DNA from: Kocuria rosea
GTDB lineage: Bacteria > Actinomycetota > Actinomycetes > Actinomycetales > Micrococcaceae
Assembly (NCBI RefSeq): GCF_023715525.1
Contig: NZ_JAMBOG010000017.1
Span: forward strand, 1-64,000
Reading direction: 5' to 3'
DNA length: 64,000 bases
Position numbers and translations under genes: made by a program. Shown here in pieces: positions 36,119 through 45,303 of this stretch (positions are counted from its first letter, which is position 1; the number at the start of each line of letters is the position of its first letter). The notes under the pieces are model-generated. The model worked only from the letters and a program-made list of their open reading frames with translations. It made no database searches and was not told where the DNA came from.

Positions 36119-36391
36119 ATGGATCCCGCAACATCCGCAACATCGGCGTCATCCGCGCTCCGGCTGCTCGCCGGGCTCCCCGAGGGCGCGCGCGTGAGCG
36201 TACGCTACGCCCTGCCCGCCGACGACGCCTCCGGGCTGCCGCTGACCGACGCCCTGGGCGAGCTGGCCGGCGTGGACGCGCGGACGGTCACGGTGCGCAC
36301 CCGCCGGGGCGACGTCGTGATCGCGGCGGCCGACGTCCGCGCCGCCCGGGCGGTCCCGCCCGCCCCCCCGCGGCGGCCGCGGCGGGGCTGA
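36119..36391 (+). CDS. Stand-alone SH3-like domain protein (Rv0428c N-terminal type)
   Basis: The 90-residue protein (RLLAGLPEGARVSVRYALP... LTDALGELAGVDARTVTVRTRRGDVVIAAADVRAARAVPP) resembles the SH3-like N-terminal domain of the Rv0428c-type GNAT acetyltransferases. In those proteins an acetyltransferase domain follows; here the frame stops after a short Pro/Arg tail and mshB lies on the other strand 5 bases later. It is either a functional small protein or the surviving part of a truncated acetyltransferase. Family assignment is by pattern and moderate in strength. Confidence 0.6.
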   Translation: MDPATSATSASSALRLLAGLPEGARVSVRYALPADDASGLPLTDALGELAGVDARTVTVRTRRGDVVIAAADVRAARAVPPAPPRRPRRG

Positions 36392-36396
36392 GCCGC

Positions 36397-37767
36397 TCAG
36401 GCGGGGCAGGCCCCCCGGCGCCGGGCGCGCACCCAGCGGGCCGTGACGAGCGCGGAGACCACGGTGGCGGCGAAGACCACCACGAACCACGCCAGGCCCA
36501 CGACGCCGATGGGCGCCTGCGGGTCGGTGACCACGAGGACGGAGCCGTCCCGGCCGTAGGCGAAGAGCCACGCCACGAGGTAGGTGACCAGCCCGGGCAC
36601 GGCCGCGGCCCACACGCGGCGGGTCGCCGTGCCCGCCCACACGGACACGCTCAGCAGCAGGGCCGCGCCGAAGACCAGCCCCCAGGGCAGCCACCACCCG
36701 GCCGGGGAGTACCAGATGGCCCCGTGCAGGACGGTCGCCACGCTGCCGCCGACGACCCCGGCCGCCACGGACGTCAGCAGGCTCGCGGGCACCGACAGCG
36801 GTCCGGCCGTGGTCCCCGCGGCGGCTCCGGGAGCGTCGTCGGGGGCCGCGGCGTGCAGGTCCCCGGCGAGCAGCCGGAAGGTCTCCAGGGCGCTTAAGGT
36901 CTGCCACACGCCGTTGGACAGGGCGAACCGGGAGCCGTCCCCGGCCAGCACCAGCTGCGTGGCGTGGGCGGCCATGGCCGCGCGCTTGCGCTCGGCGGAG
37001 CCGCGCACCGCCGCTTGCGGGCGCGGGTCGTCCGGGCGGGCCTCGCCCTCGACGGCCCACACGAGCGGGACCTCCCAGGCCTCGGCGAGGGTCCCGTCCG
37101 GGCCCGTGCCCGGGCGCGCGGCGAGCTCGACGGCCCGCACGGCCGCCTCGTGGGTGCGGACGTGGTCGGGGTGGCCGTAGCCGCCGTCGGCGTCGTAGGT
37201 GACGAGCACGTGCGGGCGCACGGCCCGGACCGCGGCGGCGACGTGGGCGGCGGCCTCGTCGACCGTCGCGGCGGTGAGGCTGTGCGCTGAGGCGTCGGCG
37301 GCCGGGGCGGCCCGCCCGTCGGCGCCCCAGGACATGCCGGAGTCGTGGTAGTGGCCCGTCCCGCCGGCGAAGCCCACGGCGGGGTCGAGCGCCGGGGGCT
37401 CCCCCGCGAAGAACCGCTCGGCCACGCCCAGGCGCGCCGCGGCGTCCTCCAGCTCACCGACGCGGTAGAGCCCCAGCGCCGTGCCGTCGTCCCGGCAGCC
37501 GGGCCGGCCGACCTCCAGGTGGCGCAGCGGCGCGGGGATGACCTCGCCCCGCTCCCCCCGGGTCATGGTCAGCAGCACCACGTGCGCCCCCAGCTCGGCG
37601 TAGCGGCCCATCGTGGCCCCCGTCGCGATGGACTCGTCGTCGGGGTGGGCGTGCACGAACAGCAGCCGGGCGTCCTCGGGCCGCAGACCCGGGGGCAGAA
37701 CGCCCGCCAGGGCGCCCTCGTGCACGAGGGCGCCCTGCTCGGGGTAGTACGGGACGGACTGCGTCAC
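36397..37767 (-). CDS. mshB: MshB-type LmbE deacetylase fused to a four-helix membrane domain
   Basis: Residues 1-290 are an LmbE-like zinc deacetylase, with HAHPDDE (39-45) and GYGHPDHVRTHEA as metal motifs and MTRGERGEV. This matches MshB, which deacetylates GlcNAc-inositol in mycothiol synthesis; mycothiol conjugate amidase is the main alternative. Residues about 320-456 form four membrane helices ending in a basic tail, like DUF6113 proteins that are often separate neighbours. So the enzyme would be tethered to the membrane. The GTG at 37767 is the start; typA ends 37 bases upstream. Confidence 0.83.
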   Translation of the reverse strand: MTQSVPYYPEQGALVHEGALAGVLPPGLRPEDARLLFVHAHPDDESIATGATMGRYAELGAHVVLLTMTRGERGEVIPAPLRHLEVGRPGCRDDGTALGLYRVGELEDAAARLGVAERFFAGEPPALDPAVGFAGGTGHYHDSGMSWGADGRAAPAADASAHSLTAATVDEAAAHVAAAVRAVRPHVLVTYDADGGYGHPDHVRTHEAAVRAVELAARPGTGPDGTLAEAWEVPLVWAVEGEARPDDPRPQAAVRGSAERKRAAMAAHATQLVLAGDGSRFALSNGVWQTLSALETFRLLAGDLHAAAPDDAPGAAAGTTAGPLSVPASLLTSVAAGVVGGSVATVLHGAIWYSPAGWWLPWGLVFGAALLLSVSVWAGTATRRVWAAAVPGLVTYLVAWLFAYGRDGSVLVVTDPQAPIGVVGLAWFVVVFAATVVSALVTARWVRARRRGACPA

Positions 37768-37804
37768 GGCCGGTCTTGGTGCGCTCGTCTGTCGCGGTCC
37801 GGGA

Positions 37805-39718
37805 TCAGGCGCGGGCGCGGGCGCGGTTGGCCTTCAGCCGCTCGTTGGCGTCGAGGATGACCTTGCGGATGCGGATGGCGTCCGGGGTGACCTCCACGCA
37901 CTCGTCCTCGCGGGCGAACTCGAGGGACTCCTCGAGGGTGAGCTTGCGCGGGGGCGTGAGGTTCTCGAAGGTGTCCGAGGAGGCCGCACGCATGTTGGTG
38001 AGCTTCTTCTCCTTGGTGATGTTCACGTCCATGTCGTCGGCGCGCGAGTTCTCGCCCACGATCATGCCCTCGTAGACCTCGGAGGTCGGCTCCACGAAGA
38101 AGGACCCGCGCTCCTGCAGGTTGATCATCGCGAACGGGGTGACCACGCCGGCGCGGTCGGCCACCAGCGAGCCGTTGGTGCGGTACTCGATCTCCCCGGC
38201 CCACGGCTCGTAGCCGTCCGCGTAGGAGGAGGCGATGCCCGCGCCGCGGGTGTCGGTGAGGAACTTGGTGCGGAAGCCGATGAGCCCGCGGGAGGGGACC
38301 TTGAACTCCATGCGCACCCAGCCGGTGCCGTGGTTGGACATGCCCTCCATGCGGCCCTTGCGGGCCGCCATCAGCTGGGTCACGGCGCCGAGGTACTCCT
38401 CGGGGACGTCGATGGTCATGTGCTCGTAGGGCTCGTGCACCTTGCCGTCGACGGTCCGGGTCACGACCTGCGGCTTGCCGGCGGTGAGCTCGAAGCCCTC
38501 GCGGCGCATCTGCTCCACGAGGATGGCGAGGGCGAGCTCGCCGCGGCCCTGGACCTCCCAGGCGTCGGGGCGCTGGGTCGGCAGGATCTTGAGCGAGACG
38601 TTGCCGACCAGCTCCTTGTCCAGGCGGTCCTTGACCTGGCGGGCGGTGACCTTGGCGCCCTTGACGCGCCCGGCCAGCGGGGAGGTGTTGATGCCGATGG
38701 TCATGGAGATCGCGGGGTCGTCCACGGTGATCAGCGGCAGCGGCTGCGGGTTCTCGGGGTCGGTGAGGGTCTCCCCGATGGTGATGTCCTCGATGCCGGC
38801 GACGGCCACGATCTCGCCGGGACCGGCGGACTCGGCCGGCACGCGCTCGAGGCCCTTGGTGGCCAGCAGCTCGGAGATCCGCACGTTCTTCAGCTCGCCG
38901 TTCGCGCGGGCCCAGGCCACGGTCTGGCCCTTCTTCAGGGTCCCGTTGAAGATGCGCAGCAGCGCGAGGCGGCCCAGGAACGGGGAGGCGTCCAGGTTGG
39001 TGACGTGGGCCTGGAGCACGCCCTCGGGGTCGTAGGACGGGGCGGGGATGCGCTCGATGATGGTCTTGAACAGCGGCTCGAGGTCCTCGTTGTCCGGCAG
39101 GGTGCCGTTCTCGGGCTGCTCGACGGAGGCGCGCCCGGCCTTGCCGGCGGCGTAGACCACGGGCACGTCGAGGACGGCGTCGAGGTCGAGGTCGGGGACG
39201 TCCTCGGAGACGTCCGAGGCGAGGCCCAGGAGCAGGTCCATGGACTCGCCCACGACCTCCTCGATGCGGGCGTCGGGGCGGTCGACCTTGTTGACCACGA
39301 GGATCACGGGCAGCTTGGCCTCGAGGGCCTTGCGCAGCACGAAGCGGGTCTGGGGCAGCGGGCCCTCGGACGCGTCGACGAGCAGGACGACGCCGTCGAC
39401 CATGGACAGGCCGCGCTCGACCTCGCCGCCGAAGTCCGCGTGGCCCGGGGTGTCGATGACGTTGATGGTGATGGTCTCCCCGTTCGCGGAGGGACCGTCG
39501 TAGAACACCGTGGTGTTCTTGGCGAGGATGGTGATGCCCTTCTCGCGCTCCAGGTCACCGGAGTCCATCACGCGCTCCTCGACCTCCCCGTGGGCGGAGA
39601 ACGCGTGCGTCTGCTGCAGCATCGCGTCCACGATGGTGGTCTTGCCGTGGTCGACGTGGGCCACGATGGCCACGTTGCGCAGGTCGGCGCGCTGGGCGGT
39701 GGTGGAGGTTACAGACAT
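37805..39718 (-). CDS. typA: Ribosome-associated translational GTPase TypA/BipA
   Basis: The 637-residue protein has G1 AHVDHGKTT, G2/G3 region KGITILAKNT and DTPGHADFGGE, G4 NKVDRPDAR, then EF-G-like domains and the BipA-specific C-terminal domain (SRGLIGFRTKFLTDTRG, ENSRADDMDVNITKEKKLTNMR). It binds ribosomes and helps assembly or stress translation. A -10-like TAGACT on the minus strand at 39846-39851 would give a leader of about 120 bases. Identification is secure. Confidence 0.95.
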   Translation of the reverse strand: MSVTSTTAQRADLRNVAIVAHVDHGKTTIVDAMLQQTHAFSAHGEVEERVMDSGDLEREKGITILAKNTTVFYDGPSANGETITINVIDTPGHADFGGEVERGLSMVDGVVLLVDASEGPLPQTRFVLRKALEAKLPVILVVNKVDRPDARIEEVVGESMDLLLGLASDVSEDVPDLDLDAVLDVPVVYAAGKAGRASVEQPENGTLPDNEDLEPLFKTIIERIPAPSYDPEGVLQAHVTNLDASPFLGRLALLRIFNGTLKKGQTVAWARANGELKNVRISELLATKGLERVPAESAGPGEIVAVAGIEDITIGETLTDPENPQPLPLITVDDPAISMTIGINTSPLAGRVKGAKVTARQVKDRLDKELVGNVSLKILPTQRPDAWEVQGRGELALAILVEQMRREGFELTAGKPQVVTRTVDGKVHEPYEHMTIDVPEEYLGAVTQLMAARKGRMEGMSNHGTGWVRMEFKVPSRGLIGFRTKFLTDTRGAGIASSYADGYEPWAGEIEYRTNGSLVADRAGVVTPFAMINLQERGSFFVEPTSEVYEGMIVGENSRADDMDVNITKEKKLTNMRAASSDTFENLTPPRKLTLEESLEFAREDECVEVTPDAIRIRKVILDANERLKANRARARA

Positions 39719-39884
39719 ACGCGTTGGGTCTCTCTTCGGGTGGAGATGCGGGGGAGGTTCGGCCCTCCCGGTGGGTGCGGCCCTCGGCGCCGCCGCGCGC
39801 CCGGAGGCGTCCGGGCGGGGGCGCCCGTAGAGCGGGCCGCCGTCCAGTCTACCCCGGCCGGCCCCTCCTCCGCTGTGATCCCGC

Positions 39885-41864
39885 CTACCCCAGCGCCTCC
39901 GGGCGGGTCCAGGGGCGCCCGAGCACGTGCTCGTCGCAGAACGCGAGCACCGTCTCGTACCACGTGCGCACGTTCTGGGGCTTGAGGATCCAGTGCCCCT
40001 CATCGGGGAAGTACAGGAAGCGGTGGCCCCCCGAGGGCGCGTAGCGGCGCAGCGCGTGCCACAGCTCCTGCGCCTGCCCGATCGGCACCCGGTAGTCCTT
40101 GTCCCCGTGGATCACGAGCACCGGCACCTCGATCCGCCCCGCGAACCGGTGCGGGGAGTACTCGGCGGCCTGACGCGGGGCCACCGCCCGGTGCCACTCG
40201 CCGTTGTCCGTGGTGGTGCCCATGGTCCCGAGGTTCCACAGCGAGGCGTGGGTGACGATGCACCGGAAGCGGGTGCCCGTGTGCCCGGCCGTCCAGTTGG
40301 CCAGGTAGCCGCCGTAGCTGCCCCCGAGCAGAGCGGTGCGCCCGGCGTCGACGTCCTCCCGGGCCTCGGCGGCGCCGGTCAGCGCGAGGACGTCGGTGAA
40401 GGGGGTGCCGCCCAGCTCCTGCTGGCCGCGGTCGATCATGGCCTGGCCGTAGCCGGTGGAGATCGCCGGGTCCGGCAGGAGCACGGCGTAGCCGCGGGCC
40501 GTGAACAGCCACGGGTTCCAGCGCCAGCTCCAGGCGTTGGTGGAGGCCCACGGCCCGCCGTGCACGAACACGAGCAGGGGGTGGCCCCCCGGCGCCGGCT
40601 CGGGGGGCAGGGCGAGCCAGGCGCGCACCGGGGTCCCGTCCTGGGCCACCGCGTGCACCTCCTCGAGGCGGCCGGCGGGCTCCGGGGCGGGGACCGGGCG
40701 GGCCAGCGGCCGCACGCCGCCGCCCGCGGGGTCGATCCGCACCGGCTCGGGGGCGCGGTCCACCCGCGAGCGCAGGGCCACGAGCCCGCCGTCCGCGACC
40801 GCCAGCCCGGCGTAGCTCCAGGGCTCGGGGTCCTCGTCCCCGCCCGCGAGCAGGCGGGGCCCGGCGGCGCCGACCGCGCCGAGGTGCACGGCGCCGCGGC
40901 CGCGGTGGTCGGCGCAGAAGGCGACGGTGTCGTCGTCGAGCCACACCGGGTCCAGCGGCCAGCCGTCCCACCCGGGGACCAGCGGGGTGACCTGCCCGGT
41001 GGTGAGGTCCACGACGTCGAGCGCCGCATCGAAGCTCTGCCCCTCGAGCCAGTGCTGCCAGCGGGCGAGCAGGGCCCTCGTCCCGGAGGGGCTGACCGGG
41101 CCGGTGAGGTACTCGTACCGCGCGGTGGAGGCGCCCACGCGGCGCGCCTCGCCGCCGTCGACGGGCACGGCCCACACGTCCGAGCTCTGCTCGGTGCCGT
41201 GGCGGAGGGTCTCCAGCGCCACGAGCACCAGCGAGCCGTCGGGGGCCGCCGTGTACTCGGTGAGCCGGCCCGGCGGGAGGGGGAGCCGCCGGGGCGCGAG
41301 CCGGGAGCCGTCGGCGGTGGCGCCGGCGAGCTCGGCGACGAACACCGCGGGCTCCTCGGGCCCGAGGTCTTCGTCCCAGTGGCGGACGGGGAAGGACTCG
41401 TGCAGGATCCCCGAGGCCCGGCCCTTCCGGCGCGCCGCGGCGAGCCGCTCGTGCTCGGCCTCGTCGGCGGCCGAGGGCAGGACTCCCCCGGTGAAGAACA
41501 GCCGGTCCCCGGCCACGGCGAGCTCCCCGATCCCCCCGGAGCGGGCGAGCAGCAGGCGGGCCTCGCCGCGCGGCGGGAGCACCCACAGGCGGGCGCGGGC
41601 GTCGTCGTCGGGGTCCCCGGTGGGCCGGTCGGCGGTGAAGTACAGCTCGCCGGCCGGGCCCGGGACGGGACTGCCCACGGAGTGCTCGCCGCGGGTCAGG
41701 GGCACCGGCCCGGCCTCGAGGGCCACGGCGTGCGTGCGGTACTCGCTCCCGTCCGCGGTCAGGCTCTGCACGGTGGCCACGACGGGGCCGTTCCGGTGGG
41801 CGCTCAGGCCCGTGATCCGCGGGGCCGCCACGAACGCGGCGGGCTGCGCAAAGGTGTCGTCCAT
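39885..41864 (-). CDS. S9 family peptidase (acylaminoacyl/prolyl oligopeptidase-like)
   Basis: The 659-residue protein has a beta-propeller N-terminal half and a C-terminal alpha/beta-hydrolase with nucleophile GGSYGGY, Asp in IHGDKDYRVP and His in DEGHWI. VFVHGGPW forms the oxyanion region. It cleaves short peptides, probably in the cytosol since no signal is present. The ATG at 41864 follows TAGGTT (complement of 41871-41876) by six bases, so it is probably leaderless. It stands alone between typA and the next gene. Confidence 0.92.
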   Translation of the reverse strand: MDDTFAQPAAFVAAPRITGLSAHRNGPVVATVQSLTADGSEYRTHAVALEAGPVPLTRGEHSVGSPVPGPAGELYFTADRPTGDPDDDARARLWVLPPRGEARLLLARSGGIGELAVAGDRLFFTGGVLPSAADEAEHERLAAARRKGRASGILHESFPVRHWDEDLGPEEPAVFVAELAGATADGSRLAPRRLPLPPGRLTEYTAAPDGSLVLVALETLRHGTEQSSDVWAVPVDGGEARRVGASTARYEYLTGPVSPSGTRALLARWQHWLEGQSFDAALDVVDLTTGQVTPLVPGWDGWPLDPVWLDDDTVAFCADHRGRGAVHLGAVGAAGPRLLAGGDEDPEPWSYAGLAVADGGLVALRSRVDRAPEPVRIDPAGGGVRPLARPVPAPEPAGRLEEVHAVAQDGTPVRAWLALPPEPAPGGHPLLVFVHGGPWASTNAWSWRWNPWLFTARGYAVLLPDPAISTGYGQAMIDRGQQELGGTPFTDVLALTGAAEAREDVDAGRTALLGGSYGGYLANWTAGHTGTRFRCIVTHASLWNLGTMGTTTDNGEWHRAVAPRQAAEYSPHRFAGRIEVPVLVIHGDKDYRVPIGQAQELWHALRRYAPSGGHRFLYFPDEGHWILKPQNVRTWYETVLAFCDEHVLGRPWTRPEALG

Positions 41865-42024
41865 GCCCCCAACCTAGCGACGCCGGGGCCCGGGGCCCGG
41901 GACACGCCGGGCCCCCGCTCTTCAGCGCCGAGCCCCCACGGCGACCGCCGTTCCCCGGGCCGTCCCGTGGGGACGTGCGCCGGGCGTGGGGGCCGGGCGA
42001 GGACGGGGACGCCGGTCCGGCGGG

Positions 42025-42723
42025 TCACCAGGACGGCAGCGCCGGGAGGGGGCCGTCGGCCTCGACGTGCTCGGCGTCGCCGCGGGCCAGCCACGCCAGC
42101 AGGTGCGCGCGGCCGGCCGCCACGCGCACGGCGCCGTCGCCGAGCACCCACTCGTCGCGCTCCTCGGTGGCCAGGGTCAGGCCCGGGGCGCCCTTGGCCC
42201 GCAGGGTCCGCACGGCCGCCTCCAGGGCGTCGAGCAGCGACTCCGGCTCGGCCTGCTCGAGGGTCCAGGCCGTGCCGAGGTCGTGGTGGTGGACGACGAC
42301 CTCGGCGATCCGCAGCGCGACGACGGACGCCGCGGGGATCCGCTTGCCGTGCAGGTGCACCTCCTCGACCGCGAGCTCCCCGCCCAGCCGCTCGCCCTGC
42401 TCGGCGAAGAAGGCGGCGGAGCTGCGCAGCTGCCGCACGAGCTCCTCGCGCGGCAGGGCGGCGAGCCCGGCGATCTCCTGCGCCCGGGCCTCCGGCGACG
42501 CGTAGAGCGTCTGCTCCTGCCCGGTGGTCGCCCAGTCGATCAGCCGGGGGATGGCCCGGCCGTTGGAGGCGAGGTGCCCGAGGACGTCGGCGCGGGTCCA
42601 CCCCTCGCAGCGCGAGGGCGCGGTCAGCTCCTCGTCGGACAGGGCCTCCACGGTGGCCAGGAGCCGGTCGGTCTCGCGGCCGAGGCGGGACAGGTCCGAG
42701 TGCAGGCGGGCGGGATCGATCAT
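42025..42723 (-). CDS. Mycothiol-dependent maleylpyruvate isomerase-like (DinB fold) protein
   Basis: The 232-residue protein has an N-terminal four-helix DinB-like domain (LSRLGRETDRLLATVEALSDEELTAPSRCEGWTRADVLGHLASN) and a His-rich VVVHHHDLG segment, the usual metal-site pattern, with a small C-terminal domain. Relatives use mycothiol or are TIGR03083-type proteins of unknown substrate. The ATG follows TAGGGT (complement of 42730-42735) by six bases, so it is probably leaderless. It lies downstream of the oligopeptide transporter on the same strand. Confidence 0.83.
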   Translation of the reverse strand: MIDPARLHSDLSRLGRETDRLLATVEALSDEELTAPSRCEGWTRADVLGHLASNGRAIPRLIDWATTGQEQTLYASPEARAQEIAGLAALPREELVRQLRSSAAFFAEQGERLGGELAVEEVHLHGKRIPAASVVALRIAEVVVHHHDLGTAWTLEQAEPESLLDALEAAVRTLRAKGAPGLTLATEERDEWVLGDGAVRVAAGRAHLLAWLARGDAEHVEADGPLPALPSW

Positions 42724-42797
42724 GCGCCCACCCTATCCGGCGGTCCGGGCGGCCGGCCACGGCGCGCCCGCCGCGGCCGGGTCCCCCGCCGCGGCGG

Positions 42798-44579
42798 TCA
42801 GGAGGCCGCCGCCCTCAGCCGGGCCCGCAGCTCCCGCCGCTCGCGCTGGGCCTGCGGGTCCGGCAGGGGCACGGCGGCCAGCAGCCGGCGGGTGTAGTCC
42901 TCCTGCGGGGAGCGCAGCACCTGCTCCCGGGAGCCCTGCTCCACGATCCGCCCGGAGCGCATCACGGCGATGCGGTCGGCCAGCTGGTCGATCACCGCGA
43001 GGTCGTGGGTGACGAATAGGCACGCGAAGCCCATCTCCTCCTGCAGCTGCTCGAAGAGCTCGAGCACCTTGGCCTGCACGGACACGTCGAGGGCGGAGGT
43101 GGGCTCGTCGGCCACGAGCAGCTTCGGCGCGAGCGAGAGGGCCCGGGCGATGCCGACCCGCTGCTTCTGCCCGCCCGAGAGCTCGTGCGGGTAGCGGTTG
43201 CGGTAGGAGCGCGGCAGCTCGACCCGGTCCAGGAGGTGCTCGATGCGCTGCTGCAGCTCCACGCCCCGGGCCCGGCCGGCGAGGTGCATCGGCTCCCCGA
43301 TGGACTCCCCGATGGGCAGCCTGGGGTTCAGGGACGAGGCCGGGTCCTGGAAGACCATGCCCACGTGCTTGCGGATCCGCCCCAGCTGCTTGGCGGAGAC
43401 CCCGTGCAGCTCCTGCGCGTCGACCACGAGGGAGCCCTCGACCACGGGCAGCAGGCCCACGGCGGCGCGCCCGATCGTGGTCTTGCCGGAGCCGGACTCC
43501 CCCACGAGGCCGAGCACCTCCCCCGCGGCGATCGTCAGGCTCACGCCCTCGACCGCCCGGAAAGCGGGGTTGCGGCCCTGCTTCGGGTACTCGACGGCGA
43601 CGTCGCGCAGCGCGAGCACGGGCTCGCGCACGCGCACGGCCGCGGTGTCCGCGGCGGGCTCCCGGTCCAGGGCCCGGGTCCGGCCCTCGACGACCCGCTC
43701 GAGGGAGGCGACCATGTCCACGGTCTGCTCGCCCTCCCCGCCGCGGCCCAGGTGCGGCACCGCGCCGAGCAGGGCCTGCGTGTAGGGGTGGGCGGGGGCG
43801 GCGAAGATCTGCGCGGCCGTGCCGGTCTCCACGATCCGCCCGCGGCGCATCACCACGATCCGGTCCGCGAGGTCGGCGACCACGCCCATGTCGTGGGTGA
43901 TGATCACGACGGCGGAGCGCAGCCTGTCCTTGAGGTTGCGCATCAGGTCGAGGATCTCGGCCTGGACGGTGACGTCCAGGGCCGTGGTGGGCTCGTCCGC
44001 GATGAGCAGCCTGGGGTCGCAGGACAGCGACTGCGCGATCATGGCGCGCTGGCGCTGCCCGCCCGAGAGCTGGTGCGGGTAGGAGCGGAACGCCTTGCCC
44101 GGGTCGGGCAGCTCCACGAGGCGCAGCATCTCCAGGGCGCGCTCCTCGGCCTGGGCCGGGGAGACGTCCCGGTGGATCCGGATGGTCTCCACGATCTGCT
44201 GGCCCACGGTGAACACCGGGTTCAGGGCGGTCATGGGCTCCTGGAAGATCATGGCGACCTCCTCGCCGCGGACCCTGCGCAGGGCGGCGCCGCCGAGGCC
44301 GATCAGCTCCTGGCCGGAGAGCTTCGCCGAGCCGCGCACGCGCGCGTTGGCGGGCAGCAGGCCGAGGATCGACATCGAGCTCGCGGACTTGCCGGAGCCG
44401 GACTCGCCCACGATCGCGAGCACCTCCCCCGCGTGCACGGAGTAGCTCAGGTCGATCGCGGCGGGCACCCACTGCTTCTCCACCCCGAAGTCCACGCTGA
44501 GGTGCTCGACCTGCAGCACCGGCACCTCCTCGGGGGTGCCGGGCCGCGGGGCCGGGGCGGACGTGCTGCTGGTGCTCAT
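42798..44579 (-). CDS. dppD: Oligopeptide ABC transporter, fused dual ATPase (DppD-DppF)
   Basis: The 593-residue protein contains two complete ABC ATPase domains in one chain. The first (about 20-290) has GESGSGKSAS, LSGGQRQRAMIAQSL, LIADEPTTALD; the second (about 335-585) has [35 protein letters not shown]. Fused DppDF ATPases are common in Actinobacteria. It drives peptide or nickel-type uptake with DppB and DppC. It is separated from dppC by an opposite-strand gene, so it needs its own promoter or read-through. Confidence 0.93.
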   Translation of the reverse strand: MSTSSTSAPAPRPGTPEEVPVLQVEHLSVDFGVEKQWVPAAIDLSYSVHAGEVLAIVGESGSGKSASSMSILGLLPANARVRGSAKLSGQELIGLGGAALRRVRGEEVAMIFQEPMTALNPVFTVGQQIVETIRIHRDVSPAQAEERALEMLRLVELPDPGKAFRSYPHQLSGGQRQRAMIAQSLSCDPRLLIADEPTTALDVTVQAEILDLMRNLKDRLRSAVVIITHDMGVVADLADRIVVMRRGRIVETGTAAQIFAAPAHPYTQALLGAVPHLGRGGEGEQTVDMVASLERVVEGRTRALDREPAADTAAVRVREPVLALRDVAVEYPKQGRNPAFRAVEGVSLTIAAGEVLGLVGESGSGKTTIGRAAVGLLPVVEGSLVVDAQELHGVSAKQLGRIRKHVGMVFQDPASSLNPRLPIGESIGEPMHLAGRARGVELQQRIEHLLDRVELPRSYRNRYPHELSGGQKQRVGIARALSLAPKLLVADEPTSALDVSVQAKVLELFEQLQEEMGFACLFVTHDLAVIDQLADRIAVMRSGRIVEQGSREQVLRSPQEDYTRRLLAAVPLPDPQAQRERRELRARLRAAAS

Positions 44580-44665
44580 GGTCGCTCTCCCTCGTCGGGT
44601 CGTGGTGCTCGCGCCGGGACGCGCGCGGGACCGGGGTCGGGGCGGACCCGCCTAGCATGGCTCCC

Positions 44666-45292
44666 GTGCCCTCGTCCGCGTCCTCGCTCGTCTTCCGCTC
44701 CGGCGCCGCCCCCTGGCTCACGGGGTTCCTGGTGGTGCTCGGGGCGGTGATCGCGGGGCTGGGCCTCGGCGGCAGCGCGGCCTCCGCCGTCGCGTCCGTG
44801 CTGGTCGGGGCCGCCGTGGCGCACCTCGGCTGGTACCTGTACTGGCGCCCGCACGTGCGGGTCGGGCCCGAGGGGGTGCGGGTCGTGAACCCGCTGCGCA
44901 CCGTGGTGGTGCCGTGGGGCGCGCTCGTGGACGTGCGCAACCGCTTCGCGCTGACCCTCGTGACGCGGGAGCGCTCCGTCACCTGCTTCGCCCTGCCGGC
45001 GGGCGGCGTCCGGGCCGCCCTGCGGGGTGCTCCCGGGGACCTCACCGGGACGCACCCCTCGGCGCGCCCCGACGGGACGGTGCGCTCCGGGGACCTGCTC
45101 AGCACCCGCGGCGGGGCGGCGGCGGACGCCATCCGCCGCCGCTGGCAGGCCATGGTCGAGGACGGGACGCTGGACGTCTTCGCGGACCGGGACCCCGAGG
45201 ACGACGCCGTGCGCACCGAGCTGCGCCCCGCCCCCACCCTGGTGCTGCTGGTGTTGGGAGCCCTGGCGGCGGCGGCCGTGCTGGCCGGCTGA
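44666..45292 (+). CDS. PH-domain membrane protein inserted in the dpp region
   Basis: The 208-residue protein has two N-terminal membrane helices (WLTGFLVVLGAVIAGLGLG and AVASVLVGAAVAHLGWYLYW), then a bacterial PH-like domain (RPHVRVGPEGVRVVNPLRTVVVPWGALVDVRNRFALTLV), and a final membrane helix (LVLLVLGALAAAAVLAG). Its role is unknown. It is on the strand opposite dppC and dppDF and sits between them. GTG 44666 lies seven bases after TAGCAT (44653-44658), so this start is preferred over ATG 44657. Confidence 0.75.
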   Translation: MPSSASSLVFRSGAAPWLTGFLVVLGAVIAGLGLGGSAASAVASVLVGAAVAHLGWYLYWRPHVRVGPEGVRVVNPLRTVVVPWGALVDVRNRFALTLVTRERSVTCFALPAGGVRAALRGAPGDLTGTHPSARPDGTVRSGDLLSTRGGAAADAIRRRWQAMVEDGTLDVFADRDPEDDAVRTELRPAPTLVLLVLGALAAAAVLAG

Positions 45293-45303
45293 CCGGGTGC
45301 CCG

